This document shows positions 16,118-25,713 of a stretch of 64,000 bases of DNA, in pieces (positions within the stretch are counted from its first letter, which is position 1; each line of letters starts with the position of its first letter). Source of the stretch: Massilia sp. WG5 (GTDB lineage: Bacteria > Pseudomonadota > Gammaproteobacteria > Burkholderiales > Burkholderiaceae_D); contig NZ_CP012640.2 in NCBI RefSeq assembly GCF_001412595.2, forward strand, positions 4,030,001-4,094,000, written 5' to 3'. The notes beneath the pieces are model-generated. The model did no database searches. It was not told where the DNA came from and saw only the letters and a program-made list of their open reading frames with translations. Position numbers and translations under genes: made by a program.

Positions 16118-16179
16118 CAAACCGGGGTCAGACTCCGGATTTTGGAAATTTCCCAAAATTGGAGTCTGACCCCGGTTTG
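16118..16179. repeat. Long palindromic repeat, copy 1 (also terminator-like)
   Basis: Arms 16118-16136 (CAAACCGGGGTCAGACTCC) and 16161-16179 are perfectly complementary over 19 bases. The interior is itself a near palindrome (ATTTTGG...CCAAAAT), so the whole 62 bases fold into one hairpin. A second copy, nearly identical in both arms and interior, is at 58701-58760. It sits between the ends of convergent genes (the small Pro-rich gene and tamB). This looks like a dispersed REP-type or terminator-type intergenic element. Confidence 0.85.
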
Positions 16180-16182
16180 TTG

Positions 16183-19100
16183 TTAGTCAAACGCCCAGGA
16201 GTACAGCACGTCCAGCGCTGTATTCGTGCCGGTCTGCAGCGCCACCGTGATGCGCGGGGTGAGCTTGTAGCGCAGGCGCACCACGCTGGTGGCGGTGGCG
16301 GCGCCCTGTTCGAAGCTCAGGTAGAGGCGCGAGGAGATGCGCTTGCCGACCGTGACCACGGTGTTGGCCAGCCCGGTTTCCTGGCCCTTGCCCTGGCGCA
16401 CGCCGAATTCGTCGATGCCGAGGGAGTTCGCCAGCTTGCTCTGGATACCGCCGGTGCCGCCCTTGCCGCCCAGCAGGGCGCCGGCGGCCGCGCTCAGGAC
16501 GTCGGCCTCGCTGCCGGTCGCGGCTTCCATGCCGTGGCCCAGCACCAGCCATGACAGCTTGTCGCTGTCCGACACGTTCGGCGTCGACACCAGCTTGGCG
16601 GTCGGCGACAGCGCCGTGCCGCGCACCTGCACCCCGGCTTCGACATTGGTGTCGCTGAGCTGCTCGCCTTCCGGGCGCTTGCGCACGGCCAGCACGTCGA
16701 TCGCCGGGTTGTCGTAGGCGCCGCTGAAGGTGACCGTGCCGCGCTCGATCGCCAGGCGCTGGCCGTAGGCCGCGTAGGTGCCGCTCACGGTGCTGACCGT
16801 GCCGTTGATGCGCGGCGGGCTGTCGCCCACCTTGCGCACGTGGACGCTGCCGGTCAGGTAGGCGTCGGCGCCCATGCCGCGGATGTGGAAATCGTCGCCC
16901 AGGTCGGCCGTCAGGTCGATCGTCAGCGGTACCGCCCCCGCCTTCTTGGCCGGCGCATCCTTCGGATTCGCGCGCCCGAGCACGATCACGTCGTCGGACA
17001 GGGTCGGGCGGTCCTGCGGCGCGAATTCCACCAGCGCGCGGTCGGCCTTGAAGCTGCCCTCGACGTTGAAGCGGCGCGGATCGCGCACGACGCTGGCCTG
17101 GCCGCTCACGATCACCGTGCGGTCCGGACGCGACAGGACTTCGAGCTTGTCGGCCACCAGCTTGAGGTTCATGGCGGCTTCTCCGCCGGCGAAGCGCACG
17201 TTGCCGTCGATCAGGGCGCGGCCGCTGTTGCCTTCGAAGGCGAAGCGCTGCAGCTGCAGCTGGTCGCCGGCCAGCACGGCGCGCAGCTGGCCGTTGCGCA
17301 AGCGCAGGCCCTGGTCCGGCCAGCTCACCGCGAGCCGGTCGCCGTTCACGGTGCCGTTCAGGATCGGTGCGCCGACCGTGCCGCTGCCGGTCACGGCCAG
17401 GTTCAGGGCGCCGTCCACCTCCAGCCCCGGCTGGCCGATCAGCGGCGAAACCCAGGCCAGCGAGCCGAGGTTCGCGCTGGCGGTCAGGCGCAGCGGGCTG
17501 TCGTTGTCGAGGCGGCCATGGATCAACTGCGCGGTGGCGTCGGCTTTCGCCGTGCCGACCCGGCTGCCGTCCACCGCCAGCTGGGCGCGCAGCGCGCCGC
17601 CATTGACGTCGGCGCGCAGGTCGAGCTGGCGCAGGCCGAGCGCGACCGGGGCGACGTCGCCGGCGATCAGGTCGCCCTTCTCGCGGAACACATGCAGATT
17701 GCCGTCCAGCGCCGGCGCCGCGCCGGCGGCAACGGGCGCGCGCAGGTCGAGCGCCCAGTCGGCACCGAGCGTCAGGTCGCCACGCAGGTTCTGGCGGAGC
17801 GCATCGGAGGCTTGTTCGAGGTAGGCGAGGGGGACCCCGGTGGCGCTGCCGCGGCTGGTCCAGCGCGGGCCGTTCTTGGCCAGCGACTGCAGCGTGACCG
17901 AACCGGCCGGCAGGCGGATCGTGGCGTTGCTGAAGTCGATCTGCGTTGGATTGGCCAGCCCGGCGATGCCGGAGCCGGGCGCGCCGGCGATGCGCAGCGG
18001 GGCCGGCGCCGCCAGCGTCAGCGCGTAGCGGCCGCGGTTCTGCAGCGTGTTCAGGGTGCCGCTCCAGGTGCTCAGCTGCCCCTTCGTCGCGTAGCTGCCG
18101 TTGACCGCGACGGCGGCGTCGAAACTGTCGCCGCGGGCCGAGGCCGAAATGGTGTGCGCGCCGCGGGTGCCGGTCGATTGCAGGCGCGCCTGGGCGATAC
18201 GGGTCTCGCCGCTCGCATATTCGGCGATCTGGACGTCGAGCGCCAGCGGATCGGCGGCGCCGCGTCCGGCGCCGACATTCGCGGTGGCGCGCAGGGACTT
18301 CAGGTTCTGCGTGCCCATGAATCGCAGGTTCTGGCCTTCCAGCGAGGCCGTCAGCGAGGGCGTGTCCATGGTGCCGGACAGGGTGCCGGCGCCGCGCAGC
18401 ACGCCGCCGAAGTCGGGGCCGAGGGCCGCCAGCTGGGGCGCGTCGACGCGCCACTGGAGCGTGTCGCGGCCGCTGCCGAAGGCGCCTTTCGCCGCCACGA
18501 CGTTGGCGCCCAGGTGCAGGTCGACGTCGGCGTTCGATACATGGCGCTTGTCCGCGCTCAGCTTCGCATAGCCCCACAGCGGCGAGTTCGACAGCGTCGA
18601 CTGCTGCAGCGTGAGATCGACCGAGCCGCCCATGTTCGCGCCGGTGTGGCCGCTGGCGTCGAAGGCCCCGTTGATGCTGCCGGCGAAGGGCGAGCCGAAG
18701 GCGGCCGGGTTCAGCTTCTGCATCGACCCGGTGGCCTTGACCTCGGCGACTTTCGCATCCTTGCTGCCCGACAGCCAGGCTTCACCGCTGGCGTGCAGCA
18801 GGCCGTTATTGTTCTTCCTCTCCTTCGGCGCCCAGCCCAGGCCGTTGGCATCGAGCTCGAAGCTGGTGCGCGGCGCGTCCATGGTGCCGCTGACGACGCC
18901 GTTCGCCACCAGCGCGCCATACAGGTCCTTGCGCAGGGCCGCGAGCTGGCGGCCGTCGACGCGCCAGGCCAGCTTTTCGCCTGGCTGGCCGAAGGCGCCA
19001 CGCAGCTCGACCGTGTTCTGGCCCAGCGCCAGGGCCGCGTCCACGCCGTGCACGTGGATGCCGCCATTGGCGACGGCGCCGGCGTCGAGCTTGCCCTTGC

Positions 19101-20646
19101 CGGACAGCGGCTGGTCGAACAGGCGGCTCGGGCGCAGCGCGAAATCGGCCGCGACCTGCCATTGCGGGGCGAGGGCGCCTGCCGCATTGATCTCGGCATT
19201 GATGTCGGCCTGCGGGAAGTCGCCGAAGGCGGCCGGGTCCAGGTGGCTGGCGACCAGGTTCGCCTTGAACGGTTTTTTATCCAGCAGATTCGCGTTGCCA
19301 GTCACCCGCACGCTGCCCTTGCCGGCCGTGATGCGCGCCTCGCGCACGTCCAGCACATTGTTCTTCAGGGCGGCTTCGGCCACCAGGCGCATGCCGGCGT
19401 CAAGCAGGTTGACGTTCAGCGTCTGCGTGTCCTGGGTGTTCGCCACCACCACGTCGCCGGCGATGGCGGTCTTCTTCATGCTGCCGTGGATCTGCTTGAG
19501 GTCGATGCGATCGGTGTGCAGCGCGAAGCGTGCGGTGCCGAGGCCTTTCTCGTCCGGGCCGCGCTCGACGCTGCCGCTGCCCGTGAAGCGGCCGGCGCCG
19601 CCGAGGTCGAGCAGCACGTCGCTGATCTTCATCGACGCCAGGTTCCCTCCCAACTGGCCGCGCATCGCCCGCAGCGGCAGGCGCTGCTGGTCGATGGTGC
19701 CTTCCGGGCCGTCGTTCGTCAGATTCACGGAGCCGCTGATGTTGCGGTTCGGGTCCAGGCGCGCGGCTACCGCCAGGTTCAGGTCGGCCGTCGGCAGCGT
19801 GGGATTGAAGAAGCCCGGATCGATGTTCCTGGCATTGAGCGTAAAGGCTTGCAGCGGGACCTCGGCGAAGGGCGACAGCACCAGGTTCGCCGTGCCCTCG
19901 GCGCGCGCGGCCTGGCCGCTGGCGTCGATGACCGTTTTCTGCAGGTCGCCGCCGGCGTGCAGCTTCAGTTGCGGAGCGATGGCCCCAGCCTGCTGTGTGC
20001 CTGTCGTCTGGCTCAGGCTGGCGTCCGCGTTCAGCTTGTAGGGCAGGGTATTCGCGATGGTGCCGCTGGCCGCCGCCTGGCCCCAGGGCGTGTCCGCCTT
20101 CGCATGGTCGAGCTTCCAGCGCGCCTTGTCGCCGTGCAGGGCGAGGCGGATGTCGTCGATCTGGGTCTCGGCGCCCTTGTTCACGAACACGGCCCTGGCC
20201 AGGCGCGCATCGTCCACCGCCACCTTGAAGGGCGGCGCCAGGCGGGTCGGCATGGTGGACGGCTCGGTGCTCTGCTTCAGCGTTTCCATGCGCAGCGACT
20301 TCGCGTACAGCTTCTGGATCTCGACGCCGTGCGACAGGTATTGCCAGGGCTTCCAGTCGATGTCGATGTCGTCCGCCGTCACTACCTGCGTCTCGGTGCG
20401 GAACACCGCGTGGCCGATATGCATGTGGCCGTACAGCGAGCCGGACACGCCGCTCAGGGTCAGCTTGCCGCCGCTGGCATTGGCGACGCGCTGGGCGATC
20501 ATCTGCAGGGTGGTCTCGCGCCCCAGGTACCAGACCGCGCCGCCGAGGACCACGCCGGTGACGGCCACGCCGATCGCGACCCGGCGCGGCCAGCGGCGCG
20601 GCTTGTCTTTCTCCTGCGGTTCAGGGGTTTGTGCGTCGACGCTCAT
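16183..20646 (-). CDS. tamB: Translocation and assembly module subunit TamB
   Basis: A 1,487-residue protein anchored in the inner membrane by one N-terminal helix (about residues 24-44, RVAIGVAVTGVVLGGAVWYLG). The rest is a periplasm-spanning beta-helical AsmA-like region made of repeated beta strands (VDLTLQQSTL, LRVRA-like units) and a C-terminal TamB/DUF490 domain (about 1,150-1,487) with NPKDAPAKKAG, RITVALQTGTNTALDVLYSW at the end. With TamA it helps insert outer-membrane proteins and/or carries phospholipid to the outer membrane. Its ATG overlaps the tamA stop by one base (TGATG), so tamA-tamB is translationally coupled. The 3' end faces a palindromic repeat. E. coli TamB is 1,259 residues; the greater length is normal for betaproteobacteria. 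Confidence 0.95.
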   Translation of the reverse strand: MSVDAQTPEPQEKDKPRRWPRRVAIGVAVTGVVLGGAVWYLGRETTLQMIAQRVANASGGKLTLSGVSGSLYGHMHIGHAVFRTETQVVTADDIDIDWKPWQYLSHGVEIQKLYAKSLRMETLKQSTEPSTMPTRLAPPFKVAVDDARLARAVFVNKGAETQIDDIRLALHGDKARWKLDHAKADTPWGQAAASGTIANTLPYKLNADASLSQTTGTQQAGAIAPQLKLHAGGDLQKTVIDASGQAARAEGTANLVLSPFAEVPLQAFTLNARNIDPGFFNPTLPTADLNLAVAARLDPNRNISGSVNLTNDGPEGTIDQQRLPLRAMRGQLGGNLASMKISDVLLDLGGAGRFTGSGSVERGPDEKGLGTARFALHTDRIDLKQIHGSMKKTAIAGDVVVANTQDTQTLNVNLLDAGMRLVAEAALKNNVLDVREARITAGKGSVRVTGNANLLDKKPFKANLVASHLDPAAFGDFPQADINAEINAAGALAPQWQVAADFALRPSRLFDQPLSGKGKLDAGAVANGGIHVHGVDAALALGQNTVELRGAFGQPGEKLAWRVDGRQLAALRKDLYGALVANGVVSGTMDAPRTSFELDANGLGWAPKERKNNNGLLHASGEAWLSGSKDAKVAEVKATGSMQKLNPAAFGSPFAGSINGAFDASGHTGANMGGSVDLTLQQSTLSNSPLWGYAKLSADKRHVSNADVDLHLGANVVAAKGAFGSGRDTLQWRVDAPQLAALGPDFGGVLRGAGTLSGTMDTPSLTASLEGQNLRFMGTQNLKSLRATANVGAGRGAADPLALDVQIAEYASGETRIAQARLQSTGTRGAHTISASARGDSFDAAVAVNGSYATKGQLSTWSGTLNTLQNRGRYALTLAAPAPLRIAGAPGSGIAGLANPTQIDFSNATIRLPAGSVTLQSLAKNGPRWTSRGSATGVPLAYLEQASDALRQNLRGDLTLGADWALDLRAPVAAGAAPALDGNLHVFREKGDLIAGDVAPVALGLRQLDLRADVNGGALRAQLAVDGSRVGTAKADATAQLIHGRLDNDSPLRLTASANLGSLAWVSPLIGQPGLEVDGALNLAVTGSGTVGAPILNGTVNGDRLAVSWPDQGLRLRNGQLRAVLAGDQLQLQRFAFEGNSGRALIDGNVRFAGGEAAMNLKLVADKLEVLSRPDRTVIVSGQASVVRDPRRFNVEGSFKADRALVEFAPQDRPTLSDDVIVLGRANPKDAPAKKAGAVPLTIDLTADLGDDFHIRGMGADAYLTGSVHVRKVGDSPPRINGTVSTVSGTYAAYGQRLAIERGTVTFSGAYDNPAIDVLAVRKRPEGEQLSDTNVEAGVQVRGTALSPTAKLVSTPNVSDSDKLSWLVLGHGMEAATGSEADVLSAAAGALLGGKGGTGGIQSKLANSLGIDEFGVRQGKGQETGLANTVVTVGKRISSRLYLSFEQGAATATSVVRLRYKLTPRITVALQTGTNTALDVLYSWAFD

Positions 20647-22622
20647 CAGAAAGTGAATCCCAGGGAGAAGTGCAGGCGGACCTCGTGCACCGCCTTGCCG
20701 TAGGCGACGTCGACGGCGATCGGGCCGACCGGGCTGCGCCAGCGCGCGCCCACGCCATAGCCGACCTTGGGCTTCAGGTCCGAGAAGTTGTCGGCCGCAT
20801 TGCCGACGTCATAGAACACGGCCGCGCCCCAGGGCGGCTTGAACCACCAGTCGTATTCGGCGCTGGCGGTCATCAGGTAGCGGCCGCCGGTGATGGCGCC
20901 GGCCACCGGCACGCCCAGCTGCTGGTAGGCATAGCCGCGCACCGACTGGTCGCCGCCGGCGCGGAACAGGAAGGTCGACGGCACCTTGTCCTTGTCCTTC
21001 GAACCGACCGCGCCGAATTCGCCGCGCACGATCAGGGAGCCCGACGCGCCCACCGGGTGGTAGCCGACCGCGCGGATGTAGGCGCGCACGAAGGGCTCGT
21101 CGGTCAGCAGCCGTACCGGGGCCGCGCCCAGTTGCAGGTTGGCGGCGTAGCCGCGGGTCGGCAGCACCAGGCTGTCCAGGCTGCGCTTGGTGATCGAGAA
21201 GGTCAGCGGCAGGGCTTTCGTGCGCCTGGCCGGCTGCTCGTCGATGGTGAGCTGTTCGGTCAGCGCTTCCAGCCGCAGGCTGCGTTCCAGCAGCGGCGTG
21301 CCCCAGGCGCGGGTGGCGTGGATGCTGGTGGTGCGGGTGATCTGGCCGCGCAGGTCCTCGCGGTCGTAGCTGGCGCCGACGCTGTTGTTGTAGCCGCTCG
21401 ACGTGGTCGGCCAGTAGAAATCGGTGCGCGCCGACTGGTGCAGCTGTTCGTACAGGATGCTGCTCTTCATGCGCTTGCCGAACACGTTCAGGTTGTCGTA
21501 GTTGGCCTGGGCGCGGGCGCCGGTGTTGGTCGAGAAGCCGAGGCCGACCGACACGTTCTTGCGCTTGTTCTCGGTGACGCGCACCAGCACCGGCATGCTG
21601 ACCGGGCGTGACGATGCCTCGGGTTGCGCGCCCTGTCCCTGATTCAGTCCGCTGACCTGCTCCTGCAGGGCCGAGGACATGTCGACGCTCACTTCCACGC
21701 TGCTGAAGTAGCCGGTGTCCTGCAGGCGGCCCTGCAAGGCCTGCAGCGCGGCTTCGCTGTACTGGTCGCCCGGGTGGATCTGGTTCAGGTTGGTGATCAC
21801 CTCGGGGCGGTAGCGCTGCAGGCCTTCGATCTTCAGGGCGCCGAAGTGCACGTCCGGGCCACTGTCGATGACGACCTTCAGCTTGGCGCGGTGACTGTCC
21901 GGATCGACGGTGGCGCTGGAGTCGAGCAGCTGGGCGCGCGGAAAGCGCGACTGCGCGATCTGGCGCACCATGCCGCGCTTGGCCGACTCCCAGTCGGCGG
22001 TGCGGAAGCGCGCACCGACCGGCAGGGTCCAGCGGTTGCGCAGCGCGGCCGCATCGACCGGGGCTTCGCCCTTGTCGAACGGGACGAAGCCGCGCAGTTC
22101 GATGTCGACGTCGCCGACGGTTGTCGGTACGCCCGGATCGACGATCACGCGCGCGACCGGTTCGGCGCCGGAGGTGTCCAGCCCGCTCGAGATCCTGGGG
22201 CTGTAATAGCCTTCGGTGGCGACCAGGGTCTTCGCTTCCTCGGGCGCGTTGCGCACCAGGCGCTGGAGCTGTTCGAGGTCGACGCGCGGGTTGCCGCGCC
22301 AGCGCAGCAGGTCGAGGTTGTTTTCCAGCAGTTCGCGCAGGGCGCGCGGGGCGTCGATCTTCACCGAGTAGCGCACCGCGGGATGCTCGGGCGCTTCCAC
22401 CGGCAGCGGGGCGGCCGGCTCGCGTTCCTGTTCCTGCAGCTGCTTCTGGGTCTGGTCCTTGGAGGTGGTCGGCGCCGGGACCTGGGCCTCAGGCTGCGCC
22501 TTTACCTGGCCTGCAGCGCCCACGGAGACGCACAGCGCGTTCACGGCCAGCACGATTTGTGCCAAAATTCGTGGTCGCGCCAGCGCAATGTGCTCCATCT
22601 GATGGGGTCGTGCAGGCAACAT
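20646..22622 (-). CDS. tamA: Outer-membrane assembly factor TamA (Omp85 family)
   Basis: A 658-residue protein with an N-terminal signal (LARPRILAQIVLAVNALCVSVGAAG), a Gln/Glu/Pro-rich linker to about residue 85, three POTRA-like domains (about 85-330, for example YSVKIDAPRALRELLENNLDLLRWRG) and an Omp85 beta-barrel. The barrel has the conserved FRAGGDQSVRGYAYQQLG lock motif, and the protein ends in LHFSLGFTF, a terminal-Phe outer-membrane signal. The start at 22622 has GGAG 4-7 bases upstream; an internal Met (22598) is possible. It is first gene of tamA-tamB and divergent from queC (82 bases). Confidence 0.95.
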   Translation of the reverse strand: MLPARPHQMEHIALARPRILAQIVLAVNALCVSVGAAGQVKAQPEAQVPAPTTSKDQTQKQLQEQEREPAAPLPVEAPEHPAVRYSVKIDAPRALRELLENNLDLLRWRGNPRVDLEQLQRLVRNAPEEAKTLVATEGYYSPRISSGLDTSGAEPVARVIVDPGVPTTVGDVDIELRGFVPFDKGEAPVDAAALRNRWTLPVGARFRTADWESAKRGMVRQIAQSRFPRAQLLDSSATVDPDSHRAKLKVVIDSGPDVHFGALKIEGLQRYRPEVITNLNQIHPGDQYSEAALQALQGRLQDTGYFSSVEVSVDMSSALQEQVSGLNQGQGAQPEASSRPVSMPVLVRVTENKRKNVSVGLGFSTNTGARAQANYDNLNVFGKRMKSSILYEQLHQSARTDFYWPTTSSGYNNSVGASYDREDLRGQITRTTSIHATRAWGTPLLERSLRLEALTEQLTIDEQPARRTKALPLTFSITKRSLDSLVLPTRGYAANLQLGAAPVRLLTDEPFVRAYIRAVGYHPVGASGSLIVRGEFGAVGSKDKDKVPSTFLFRAGGDQSVRGYAYQQLGVPVAGAITGGRYLMTASAEYDWWFKPPWGAAVFYDVGNAADNFSDLKPKVGYGVGARWRSPVGPIAVDVAYGKAVHEVRLHFSLGFTF

Positions 22623-22704
22623 CTCTCTCCATTCTTAATCTGCCGGGCACATCTTAACGGATTGTCAAAACTGACGGCGGACGCTTTACTTCAGGAATAT
22701 CAAC

Positions 22705-23418
22705 ATGCACCAAGCTGACTCCGCGCTCGTCCTGTTCAGCGGCGGACAAGACTCCACCACCTGCCTGGCCTGGGCCCTGCAACGCTACGAACGCGTCGAA
22801 ACGATCGGCTTCGACTATGGCCAGCGCCATGCGATCGAACTCGAAGTGCGGCCGACGGTGCTGTCGAAGATGCGCGCCCTGTCGCCGGAATGGGACCGCC
22901 GCCTGGGCGAGGACCACATGATCGACCTGTCGCTGATCTCGAAGATCTCGGACACCGCGCTGACCAGCAATGTCGAGATCCAGATGCAGGAAAACGGCTT
23001 GCCGAACACGTTCGTGCCGGGACGCAATCTTCTGTTCATGACGGTGGCGGCGACGGTAGCCTACCGCCGCGGCCTGAACGTGCTGGTGGGCGGCATGTGC
23101 GAGACCGACTTCTCCGGCTACCCGGACTGCCGCGACGACACCATGAAGGCGCTGCAGGTCGCCCTCAACCTGGGCATGGCCACGCGCCTGAAGGTCGAGA
23201 CCCCGCTGATGTGGATCGACAAGAAGCAGACCTGGGAACTGGCCGAGCAGTGCGGCGGCGAAGCCCTGGTCGACCTGATCCGCTTCGACACCCACACCTG
23301 CTACCTGGGTGAGCGCGGCGCCGCGCACGCCTGGGGCCACGGTTGCGGCACCTGCCCGGCCTGCGCGCTGCGCGCGCGCGGCTACGCGCAGTACGCCGCG
23401 GCGCGGCGCGGCGCTTGA
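22705..23418 (+). CDS. queC: 7-cyano-7-deazaguanine (preQ0) synthase QueC
   Basis: QueC converts 7-carboxy-7-deazaguanine to preQ0 with ATP and ammonia, a step of queuosine biosynthesis in the cytoplasm. The 237-residue protein has the PP-loop SGGQDS (residues 12-17), [20 protein letters not shown] and the C-terminal zinc cluster [14 protein letters not shown]. An AGGA ribosome binding site is 7 bases upstream of the ATG. No preQ1 riboswitch was recognised in the 82 bases before it, and no other que gene is in the window. A phosphoesterase gene begins 4 bases after the stop. Confidence 0.95.
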   Translation: MHQADSALVLFSGGQDSTTCLAWALQRYERVETIGFDYGQRHAIELEVRPTVLSKMRALSPEWDRRLGEDHMIDLSLISKISDTALTSNVEIQMQENGLPNTFVPGRNLLFMTVAATVAYRRGLNVLVGGMCETDFSGYPDCRDDTMKALQVALNLGMATRLKVETPLMWIDKKQTWELAEQCGGEALVDLIRFDTHTCYLGERGAAHAWGHGCGTCPACALRARGYAQYAAARRGA

Positions 23419-23422
23419 ACCG

Positions 23423-24166
23423 ATGCGCCTGGCGCTGCTGACCGACCTGCACGCGAACCGCGAAGCCGTCGAGGCCTGCCTGGCGCACGCCGAAGGCCGG
23501 CAGGTCGACCAGTATGCCTTCACCGGCGACTTCGTCGGCTACGGCGCCGACCCGGCCTGGGTGGTGCGCACGGTGATGGACTACGTGGGACGCGGCGCGG
23601 TGGCGGTGCAGGGCAACCACGATTATTCGGTGACCCGTCCCACAAGGCCGCAGATGCATGCGGAAGCACGGGAGACGATCGAGTGGACCCGCGGCCAGCT
23701 GGACCCGGAGCAGATGGCCTTCCTGGCCGACCTGCCGCTGACGCAGAAGCACGGCAACGCCTTCTTCGTGCACGCCAGCGCTTACGATCCGATCCGCTGG
23801 GAATACGTCACCGGCACCGAGGAGGCGGAGCGTTCGCTGAAGGCCAGCCGCAGCCGCATCGTGTTCTCGGGCCACGTGCATGCGCCGGCCCTGTACCGCC
23901 GCGCCGATGACGGCCGCATGGGTCGCCACGTACCGCAGGCCGGCCAGCGCATCGACCTGCAGCCCCAGCACCAGTACCTCGTGCTGCCTGGCGCCGTGGG
24001 CCAGCCCCGTGACCAGAACAACGCCGCCTGCTATGCGGTGTTCGACGACGAGGCCAGGGACATCACTTACTTCAGGGTGCCCTACGATCACGGTGCGGCG
24101 GCGCGCAAGGTGATCGCCGCGGGTTTGCCGATCGTGTTTGCGATGCGCTTGATCGAAGGCCTGTAG
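23423..24166 (+). CDS. Metallophosphoesterase (calcineurin-like, YfcE/MJ0936-like)
   Basis: A 247-residue protein beginning at an ATG 4 bases after queC. It has the metallophosphoesterase signatures in order: LTDLHANREAVEA (D-x-H), GDFVGYGADP, GNHDYSV and SGHVHAPAL (GHxH). Family members are binuclear-metal hydrolases of phosphodiesters or phosphomonoesters, and the substrate cannot be deduced here. Co-transcription with queC is likely from the spacing, but no functional link is known. Its stop codon directly abuts the stop codon of the convergent membrane-protein gene, leaving no intergenic base. Confidence 0.85.
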   Translation: MRLALLTDLHANREAVEACLAHAEGRQVDQYAFTGDFVGYGADPAWVVRTVMDYVGRGAVAVQGNHDYSVTRPTRPQMHAEARETIEWTRGQLDPEQMAFLADLPLTQKHGNAFFVHASAYDPIRWEYVTGTEEAERSLKASRSRIVFSGHVHAPALYRRADDGRMGRHVPQAGQRIDLQPQHQYLVLPGAVGQPRDQNNAACYAVFDDEARDITYFRVPYDHGAAARKVIAAGLPIVFAMRLIEGL

Positions 24167-24553
24167 TCAAACGGCCTGGGCGCGCACCATGCGGTGCCTG
24201 CGCGAACGGCTCACCAGGTACCAGATCACGGCCAGCGGCAGCAGCAGGGGCAGCAGCAGCGGCGAGACCGCCAGCGCCAGCACCACGGCGCCGATGCCCA
24301 GTCCACCGATCAGGATGATGCCGACGCCGGCGAACACCACCGCCAGCACCGCGCCCACCACCAGCAGGATCAGGCCGGCCAGCAGCGTGCCGCCGCCTGC
24401 GAACAGTATCGCCAGCAGGGCGCCCAGCGGGCCGCCGACCTCCTCGCCGTCGACATTGAAGGCCATGTCGCCGCCGTTCAGGCCGAATGCGAAGACGTTC
24501 CACAGGAGCAGGGCGAACAGAAACAGGATGACGAAAGCGGCGGTCTTTTTCAT
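24167..24553 (-). CDS. Small glycine/leucine-rich membrane protein
   Basis: A 128-residue protein with an N-terminal hydrophobic segment (TAAFVILFLFALLLWNVFAFG), a short polar stretch (NGGDMAFNVDGEEVGG) and then about 75 almost continuously hydrophobic residues that could form three helices, ending in a basic tail (SRSRRHRMVRAQ). The family is not recognised. It is convergent with the phosphoesterase gene; the two stop codons are adjacent. Hydrophobic design and the sharp start after a GAGGACCATC leader support it being real. Confidence 0.65.
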   Translation of the reverse strand: MKKTAAFVILFLFALLLWNVFAFGLNGGDMAFNVDGEEVGGPLGALLAILFAGGGTLLAGLILLVVGAVLAVVFAGVGIILIGGLGIGAVVLALAVSPLLLPLLLPLAVIWYLVSRSRRHRMVRAQAV

Positions 24554-24749
24554 GATGGTCCTCGTGCGATTCAGTAGGGATGCAGGTTTGTTTGGTCGTA
24601 TGTCCTTGCCGGCATGGTTCCAATGTATCTGTACCGGGAAGCCGCCTCCATCGGCATGCGACAGGCTGCAATTTTCGGGGGACCGGCGTGCCCCGGCGCG
24701 CGACGAACGGTGGCCGGATGTGGCTGGAATCGTTGGCGGAAATCAAGCC

Positions 24750-24777
24750 TTGCAATGGAGGGCACGCGGTCTATACT
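24750..24777 (+). promoter_or_regulatory. Sigma70-type promoter of the 69-residue protein
   Basis: TTGCAA (24750-24755) and TATACT (24772-24777) are separated by 16 bases. The start codon is 31 bases downstream, preceded by an excellent ribosome binding site (CAGGAGGGA). Confidence 0.5.
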
Positions 24778-24808
24778 GACAGCCTGCTCTGTCGCAGGAG
24801 GGAAGCTT

Positions 24809-25018
24809 ATGCATTGCATCCAGGACCATCCGGCCCATGCGCAAGCCGTTCGGGCCGACAGGGGTGGCCACAAGAATCCGCCATCGGCGCCGCCGGCCAT
24901 TCCGCCTATCATCATTACGCCGTTCAACAAACAGATCCCGAATCCGGCGATCGATCCGCGCAGCAATCCGCCGGGACCGCCCATCGTCCCGCCGCGCAGG
25001 CCCGACCTGCGCATGTAG
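24809..25018 (+). CDS. 69-residue proline-rich small protein
   Basis: An ATG at 24809 lies 6 bases after CAGGAGGGA and downstream of a plausible promoter. The product has a His/Gln/Ala-rich start (MHCIQDHPAHAQ) and a Pro/Ile/Asn-rich C-terminal half (PPAIPPIIITPFNKQIPNP, ending in PPRRPDLRM). It has no signal peptide or membrane helix and is probably unstructured. The longer upstream frame lacks a ribosome binding site. Function is unknown. It resembles the 56-residue gene at 15935 in composition only. Confidence 0.6.
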   Translation: MHCIQDHPAHAQAVRADRGGHKNPPSAPPAIPPIIITPFNKQIPNPAIDPRSNPPGPPIVPPRRPDLRM

Positions 25019-25119
25019 CGCGCTCTTGTCGTACGTAGTTCCCGCGTGGTGCTTGTCCAGAGCGCCGGAATTTCCTATGATCTGGCCTTTGGGCGTTGTG
25101 CCCGATGGGATCGAACGAC

Positions 25120-25611
25120 ATGAACGAAGCACCAGACCAGCATGACGAGGACGCGCCGGTACAGGAGGCGCGGCTGTGGAAGGACAATGGCTGGACCGCG
25201 CGCGTGATCAAGAACGAGGACGACGAGGGCTGGGCCGTCGCCATGTACAAGGATGGCGAGGCCGAGCCGGCCCTGGTCGGCCCGTGGACGATGGGCCGCG
25301 ACAAGAAGAACCCGAAGCCGCTCGACGTGAACGCCTTCAACACCCTGGTCAAGACCGCCCACGAAGTCTTGCGCCGCCACGAGCAGCAGCTGCACGCGCA
25401 GTTGCACAAGAGCACTGTAGTGTCCGGCGCCGATGGCGAAGTGAAGGTCACGCTCGACATCGTGCCGGACGAGGACAATCCATATGCGCTGCTGACCGCG
25501 TTCGACGAGATGGGCGAGCGGCTGGCCCAGGTGCGGGTCCAGCCCGGCTTCAAGCTGTCGCCGTCGTCCGCGCAGGCCTGGGTCGAGAACGATTTCCGCG
25601 CACCGCGCTGA
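25120..25611 (+). CDS. Conserved hypothetical soluble protein
   Basis: A 163-residue acidic protein. It opens with an Asp/Glu-rich tail, then KDNGWTARVIKNEDDEGWAVAMYKDGEAEPALVGPWTMGRDKKNPKPLD, a helical segment with EVLRRHEQQLHAQLHKS, and a beta-rich end (VKVTLDIVPDEDNPYALLTA, LAQVRVQPGFKLS). I recognise it only as an uncharacterised protein shared by Massilia-like genomes. The ATG at 25120 has GGGA 9 bases upstream; an in-frame ATG at 25105 and a TTG at 25096 are alternatives. It stands alone, with a 101-base gap upstream and a 102-base gap downstream. Confidence 0.7.
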   Translation: MNEAPDQHDEDAPVQEARLWKDNGWTARVIKNEDDEGWAVAMYKDGEAEPALVGPWTMGRDKKNPKPLDVNAFNTLVKTAHEVLRRHEQQLHAQLHKSTVVSGADGEVKVTLDIVPDEDNPYALLTAFDEMGERLAQVRVQPGFKLSPSSAQAWVENDFRAPR

Positions 25612-25713
25612 AATCGCGTTTCAAAAGCTTCTTTTTCGCGACACTTTCTGCTCAGCAAGCTCCCGAGCTGCTAATATTTCCCTGACGCACTATTTCGTGT
25701 TTTAGGGGGATCG

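Noticed and set aside
16840..20703. 1,287-codon open frame on the + strand across tamB
   Set aside because: Antisense shadow of tamB caused by GC-rich codons; the reverse-strand protein has the TamB anchor and DUF490-type end, the + strand frame has no recognisable domain.
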